The translations under genes were made by a program, and so were the position numbers. The notes under the pieces are model-generated. The model saw only the letters and a program-made list of their open reading frames with translations. It was not told the origin of the DNA and ran no database searches. Of a stretch of 64,000 bases of DNA, positions 57,677-64,000 are shown piece after piece. Each line of letters begins with the position of its first letter. The stretch's first letter is position 1. The stretch is from Wuchereria bancrofti (Eukaryota; Nematoda; Chromadorea; Rhabditida; Onchocercidae): NCBI GenBank assembly GCA_005281725.1, contig SSBO01000014.1, positions 356,789 through 420,788 of the forward strand, read 5' to 3'.

Positions 57677-60600
57677 ATGGCGAATCAAGTGACACTCGAG
57701 GTGACGGCTGGTAGCAGCTCTCCGCCGAGTATGAACGAAAACAACGAGTCGAGTAGCGCAAGTAGCACGTGTGATGGTGGTCACGCAAGCTTAAACTCTC
57801 CGGCTGATGTCTTGTCGAACGATGCAACGGCGGTACCGAGCGATCTACGACGACCAGCCGGACCGATTGCTGATAGTGATAGTAATGGTGAATCGTCTTA
57901 TTCGAGTACCATAGATGCATCAAAGGATATCACAGGTAGCGTAGCGGATTATCGAACAACTGGTGGTGCTGGAGGCAGCAGCATTGGATTCATCCAACCG
58001 CAAAGATCTTCAGTAGATAGAGAGTTGGGTGACAAATCTGCTACTGCTCCTAGTAATACTAATACTGCTGCTAATACTACTGTTACCACTACTATTACTG
58101 CAACTACTACTCCTACTACTACCACTACTACCACCACAGTTACCAGAAAAACTGATGCAAGTGCACCAGCGGACTCCTCAATGTTTAGGACTAAGTGTAA
58201 GTTTCTTTTTCTGCCATGGATATTGCAATTCTTTTTTTAGCTTATGTCGTAACTATTTGCCATTTTTTGGAGTTTCAGGAGCCGAGTGGCTTACTGTTTT
58301 AGCCATATCAGTAATTCTTGAATTATTTAGAGTTGTCAACATCCCACTTCTATCATATCCCAAGGCTCTTTTCTCCATTCCATTGAGTTAGGATAGGTTT
58401 TTACAATGAGCTCATAGAGACTGTACTTTTGCTCTGTTGTGGATGTTAGTTGTTCATCATTTATAAAAGGATCTACATGTAGCTAGATTTATTTAGTTCG
58501 TTACTTGTTGTTTCATACCATTTTTGGTCTTTATACCATATACAATTTTCACCACTTTTCTGTTGGTATTTGTCGTTTTCCCGTTTTTTGGATTTTATCC
58601 CAGTTGACGTTTATATGTTTCCAAGCCTTATACGAAACAGTATCATCTACATGTGGCAAAGCGATACGATTATGTCGATGATATTCCCTAACTCCGTAAA
58701 GTTCTGCGTTTCAAAATTCTTCACCGCAGTAATCTTAGGTTTATGGATTACGTTTTGTTAATTTGCCTTAATAAAAGCAAATTCTCTTGTCGGTGAAGTT
58801 TCACTTCGTAGTTTCTATGTACGTCACATTTACTTTTTCAGTATTTTACTTTCATCTCATTATACATGAAATAAAAATTTAGAAGGATGTGATTTTTTCG
58901 TTTTTGCGTAGAGTTCTTTTTTATTGGCGTTGTCGATTACTGTCGGATGAATATTGGAGTAGTTGAAGGCACTAAGCGTCGTTTCCACGTTTCAGTACGC
59001 TGTGATATACGTTCCAGGGCATTGGAAAATTTTTTCTAGAAAGTGTATTGCCGGTGATGATTATATTGAAGGACGGTACCATCACGGCATGAATAAGTGA
59101 GTAACTTGTTACCTGTTCCATAGACCCTTCCACCGAAAGGATGGCAGTTTTGTAAACAATGTTTGTCAGCATATTAGATGGTATGGATAAGCTGAACTGT
59201 ATTTGTTATTAGTCGAGGGCAGAGTTCACTAGGACAGTAAAAAGATCTAAACACTTTGTCAGTTAGTCCGATGGAATATCTGTTGGAGTTGTACGTCTGT
59301 GATATTGCGCCACCCAACATTTAAAGCTATGCAGTCCAGTGGGTCAGGCCGTACGAATGAAGATATACATCATTGTGCATATAGGCGGGAGGCGCGAGGG
59401 TTACATTTGCCGAAGCTCGCAGAGACCACCCACATCGTGAGTACCATCGCCGACATGTGATAGATTGCTATGCTATTCTTGCTGTGACATTTTCATATTC
59501 TCCAGACATTTTTCACACATTTACCACTGTACACCACCACTTCCAAGATGTAAATATTCAACATATTTCAGGTGAAATGGACGTGGGTACAACCATAACT
59601 TCAAGAACACCTTCTAGGAAAGTGAATGATTGCCATGAAATTGTGAAGTCCTCAGCTGTAGCTGGAGAAAGAAGGGGGAATTTATGTTCTGTACATCAGA
59701 GTGGTGTGAGGTTTGTCCTTTATTTATTTATTTTTTCTTTGCACTAACAAATTACATATCGTTTCATTAAGGTGCATTTTCCATCTATTGTTTGTAAAAA
59801 AAAATGGAAATACGAGAAGTAAAGGAATGGAATATACGTAAAAAAGTGGAAGTATGATATGTGAGTGAAAATATATATGTAAGCGAAAACTTAAATATAA
59901 GTGTAAAACAGAAGTATGAACTGCGAGTGAAAAGCGGTTGCACATAAAATGTTGGGAAACGACGAAAGCAGGTAAATAATAGTAATATGAAGTGTGATGG
60001 GGCATTCCAGGTTTTTTCTGACTGTATTCGTATTTCAGGAAAGCCAAAATTAATGTTGCATGTCAGACCGATCCAGATGAAGAAACATTCCCGAAAATCA
60101 CACAATGTTCTCGGACTACTATTTCCCAGCCTGTTGCAAATAAAGGTTTGATTTGAGTGTTCAACAATTGCTACCCTAATTGTAAGACTTTTCGAACACT
60201 CGGTGAACTGCTTTTTATGTTTGAAGCATTTGTAGGTCTGACAGAAAGTAGTTTAGAAAGTGACCATTCCATATCATTTAAAAGCACTTTCTGGTTAACG
60301 GTCGGTTCAAACAATTCATTTTGGTTGTTTTTCGCTCAGTTTCGTAGCAAAACATAAATCTGTTGAAATGATATTCCCCTCCTGATACCGTTGTCAGTAA
60401 TTCAAGTTTCAACTTCATTTGAAGTTCGAGCAGTGTGGACTTTGCTCTTCGTTTCAATATATCAACTTGTTATATCTGTTGGAAGTCTTAGTTTTGTGAA
60501 ATGCTTACTACAGTCGCTTGTTCCAGGTACTGTAGCGTCATCAAGTACTGATGCTAGCTCTCCTACATCAAGCACTTCATCTGATGGGACATTGCGATTG

Positions 60601-63600
60601 ATGATTCAAAACTTCACCAATATGGCTGATACTGTGAGGGGGCCAAGTAAAAAGATACAAGCTGTTCCTTGGTTAGTATAATGGATTTCAAACCGCTTAA
60701 CAATTTATTAAATAATATTACAGGCATGGTAAGTTAGAAATTTGGGGGAATAATAGTCTTTAAGGATTATCAGTTGTCACTTTATATATGATAATCCTGA
60801 ATATACTCATATTTCTTCAAATGAATATCTTCAGTTCGTTTCTTTTTGTTTATAGGCGAATAATGGTGATGCCTCGACAACATGTTGTACAAAAGAAAGG
60901 CACGCAGAAGTGTTTGGGATTTTTTCTGCAGTGTTGTCCAGATGCTTATTCTGAGTGAGTTATCATTGCACTGTTTTCTAGCTATAGGATAAAGAACGAA
61001 GATCTCTCTGCTTACACTTGATTCATATTGTTTTTCTTGAAGGAAAGCATATTTGCGGAATATTTGCGAAACTGAGCTAAAAAAAGTATATTTTCTGCAT
61101 ACCTGTCTACTCTGACATACTTTTTTTCTAGTTCATGGTCGTGCCAAGCCGCGGCAGAATTGCGACTAATTTCACAGAAGCAAGGTGTACCGCATTTTAC
61201 AAGAAAAACTAACCATGTTTATACAGCTAAGGAAAATGATTGGGGATACTCATGCTTCATGACATGGGCTGTAAGTTAAATCTGAATAAAACTTTAAATG
61301 AAATAATGCATTCAAATAGCTGACGTAAGAAAGTGATTGCCTAATACATAAACTACTGGTCTCTTTGACTGATAAGTCGTAATTTTTCATATGTCTAATA
61401 TTTTTAGGACATATTAGATGAAAGCCAAGGTTATATCAAAGATGACAAAGTTATTTTGGAAGTATCTGTTAAAGCTGAACCTCCGAAAAATATCTTGTAA
61501 GAAATTTTAGTTGTATTTTTATTTACACGTAATTTTTCTTATTTTTTAATGAGGTAAGGAGTGAAAAAATTCGCGCTACCACTATTATATCATTCCTAGA
61601 AATTTCCCTACTTTTCAGAACTCATGAACAGTTCGAGAAGAAAATCCAAGACTATATGAGATTAGCTGATATTCAGAGCAGTAGAGGGCTCATTGATAAA
61701 GCTATCGAAGTTAACATGAGCGCTCTGAAATTCTGTAAAGATCGTGATCAAGATTGCAAAGCCGATCTCGAAGCTCAGAAGTCAAAGCTGATTGAGATGA
61801 AACTGAAACAGAGTATTGAAAGGATTGAAAAAGGTTTTCATATTACTGGTTTTATGCTTGCAATTTTAGAAAAAATTTGTTTTTTTCCAACATTAATAAA
61901 ACTTGTATTGTTCATGTAAACAGTGATTTCATTTTATCTTGGTGACTGCTGTCTTTTTTAGGACCACCGCATGGTAAAAGTGATGAAGAAAATTCGCTTA
62001 ATCAGAGTGCTCTAAAACAGGCAATATCAGGTGCTGCCACAATAAACAAACAATCGAATACAAATAAATCAAAATCGAATTCCAATAGTAAATCGCGTGA
62101 AACTAATGCAGAAAGAAATGTTAATGTTCAGAACAGGTTTTCATACTTTTTTTTTTTTTGTAAATTCTGGGTATAAATATAGCCTCATTGTTCGTCAGCC
62201 ATAAAGAAGAATGCTTGAATTCTTCATTAATTGTTTTTTAACTTTCATAGGCTGAGGGTAATTATATCAGAAATTAAAAGAAAAAGAAAACAGTTAATGT
62301 TTTCAGAACAGCAACTTCGCCCCTAAATAAAACATCGGAAACAAGGCAAGTTGTGGAATCAAATGTTACGGAAACCCGTCCAGTGCTTCAGAACGATAAA
62401 AACACTAGCAATGTGCAAGGTTTCTTTTTCTCAATAAGTTTTAGTGACATGTGAATATCCGTAATCCCGTAGATCGTTAACATTTGGCAATATTAATGAT
62501 CTAGAAAATTGCGGTTATTTACATATCCAACAAAATAGGTTTCGTCTTTTAGTTTTAAAAAATGCTTAAGTTTATGCATTAACATTATTTTTAGAAACTC
62601 CAACTGAAGTATTGCTGAATTCGACTCATGAAATGAAATGGCTTTCTGATGATGGAAAACAAGAGGAAGGGCTAGATGATTCAGTAATTTTTTATCATTT
62701 TAAACAATAAATTAAATATTTGTGAACAAGTCTTTTACTGAGAAAAGTTTCTTTTGATGAAAAAATTTTAAGTAGCTGCTGAAGAAATTTTCACCCACAT
62801 AAATAGTAGCGTCATGATAAGATCGCTACGATATATAGTTTCCTGATAGTTTCAGGGTTTTTATATAATGTGAAAATAATGCATTATGATAATTGCAGAG
62901 ACAGGAGAAAGTACGAAAGCAGGTTGATGTAGCCGTTTTCGGCAGTGTACGAAAAGAGGAAAAGATTGATGATAAGGAGACTACTTGCGAAAGGTAAATT
63001 TAGTATTACGAGTTTATATCGTTTATTAAACTTAGCTAATGATAAGTGATTCAGTATAACTTTAAAATGTTTCAGATTGGATGAAAAACCGGATGATGAA
63101 AAGAAAGAAATGATGGTCAATGCTAATTATTTGGAAAATAATGTATTTGCCTTAGGAGCCAAAACCACCGAAGATGGGGATATAATGCAAGCCGATTCAC
63201 GGGTGCGTTGAATTTATGTACACTAATAAACAATCATAGGCAAGAGGAAAGGAATTGTACTGTTATTTGTTTAGCACCTGCGGAAAAATGACCAAGACAA
63301 TTAGTGATGGAAAGTCATGTGTATTCCAGTTGTTTCAATTTGCAAAATTTAATTAATTTTAGAAAACTGAGACACAAGAGCCAGTTGGGCCGGTTCTTCG
63401 TTGCACGTATGATGTAAGCGGACATGGTCAGCCGTGGGAGTTATCCGAAGAACAGAAGGAGCAACATGTTCTTGAATGCTCTAGTGATGAAGAAACGAGC
63501 TCATCAAGTGGTGCTTCTTCCGATAGTGAGGTGATTATTTTTTATAAAAATCTGGAGAGTATTGTTTTTTTTCTTCAGTAGTTTTGTTGGACGAAGATTT

Positions 63601-63881
63601 GCTTGATTGGAAATGTTCAGGACTGTCTTATAACTAATGTCCTAAGTTTTTGTAGTATTCCTCAATTCTCACTTGAATGTTTGCTTGGTCCTAACATTTA
63701 AACATTATTCAGGCTGAAGGAAATAATGGTCGCACAGCGGTTGGAGTTCCTTTTTCCAAAAAGATGAAGCGTTCACTTCAAAGTGATGGTGCAGTAGTGC
63801 GCGATGATTGTGATAGCTGTATTCAGGCTATTCTTGAGCCAGCATCTCTTAATACGGAGGAGGCTTCATGTCAAACTGATT
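57677..63881 (+). CDS. MATH-domain protein with Ser/Thr-rich N-terminus, 15 exons, 3' end outside window
   Basis: Exons: 57677-58196, 59572-59710, 60039-60145, 60527-60671, 60856-60954, 61132-61270, 61408-61496, 61619-61833, 61962-62136, 62307-62419, 62595-62683, 62899-62993, 63076-63202, 63363-63530, 63713-63881, all phase-consistent (796 codons so far). Residues 1-255 are disordered and include a Thr run at about 131-157. Residues about 272-410 form a MATH (TRAF-like) domain: LRLMIQNF, PWRIMVMPRQ, LGFFLQCC, SWSCQAAAELRLI, KENDWGYSCFMTWADI and DDKVILEVSVKAEPP. These match the MATH domain of USP7 (worm MATH-33) closely. The next exon encodes a helical, TPR-like or coiled segment (LADIQSSRGLIDKAIEVN, LKFCKDRDQDC). 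Acidic, Ser-rich low-complexity sequence follows. No ubiquitin-protease Cys or His box is seen, so this is not USP7 itself as far as it goes. MATH domains bind short peptides, so an adaptor role is likely but unproven. Confidence 0.88.
58197..59571 (+). other. Large first intron of the MATH-domain gene
   Basis: A 1,375-bp intron with a GTAAGT donor and a TTTCAG acceptor. Its right part (about 59220-59460) is richer in G and C and could hold an alternative promoter or exon, but no exon could be demonstrated. Confidence 0.6.
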
Positions 63882-64000
63882 GTAATTTTTCCACTGTTTT
63901 GAGAATTTATATATATATAATTTTAATAACCGCAAAGATTCGATTATTCTTTCATTTTCTGCTCTTAATGTTATTGACATGTTGACATACGCCATGTTTT

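Noticed and set aside
58029..58391. Leu-rich 120-codon frame and Val-rich antisense frame
   Set aside because: Shadows of the Thr-rich (ACT)n coding region of the MATH gene in other frames.

Overview
This window is eukaryotic, and most likely from a nematode. It has many short exons joined by GT..TTTCAG introns, very AT-rich non-coding DNA full of A/T homopolymers, and a degraded BEL/Pao retrotransposon. Gene content and intron style resemble spirurid or filarial worms, but the species call is inference. I saw no bacterial operon, CRISPR array or tRNA gene. Several features near assembly gaps look like misjoins rather than biology.

Left half (about 1-30.8 kb): extremely AT-rich, dominated by poly-A/T runs and tri/tetranucleotide arrays, with only fragments of genes. 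On the minus strand at 16-3521 are four phase-consistent exons of a coiled-coil protein that aligns with the N-terminal part of rootletin (CHE-10/CROCC). A stray exon of translation initiation factor eIF4E sits inside that gene beside an N gap and a duplicated 147-bp stretch. At 23176-24525 are exons of a type II phosphatidylinositol 4-kinase. They run into two back-to-back perfect inverted repeats (206-bp and 284-bp arms), so its third exon appears once truncated on + and once complete on -. An 841-bp N gap lies at 20695-21535, where the missing 5' exons of this kinase may fall.

Right half (about 30.8-64 kb): less AT-rich and with more ordinary codon use. A complete 23-exon gene on + (35617-44276, 1,223 codons) encodes a long disordered nuclear-looking protein with a Lys/His-rich stretch and a C-terminal Cys/His-rich region resembling DUF4211 (QSER1/PRR12 family). 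One of its introns uses a GC donor. From 47.8 to 53.2 kb are two decayed BEL/Pao fragments in opposite orientations, flanked on both sides by the same degenerate AT-rich tandem repeat. From 57677 to the window edge a second + strand gene (15 exons seen) encodes a Ser/Thr-rich protein with a USP7-type MATH domain that is not followed by a ubiquitin-protease domain.

The genes do not form an obvious pathway. Points most worth following are the MATH protein without a protease, the DUF4211-like gene, the symmetrical retrotransposon block, the abrupt composition change near 30.8 kb, and the assembly-or-biology question at the foldbacks and the eIF4E graft.
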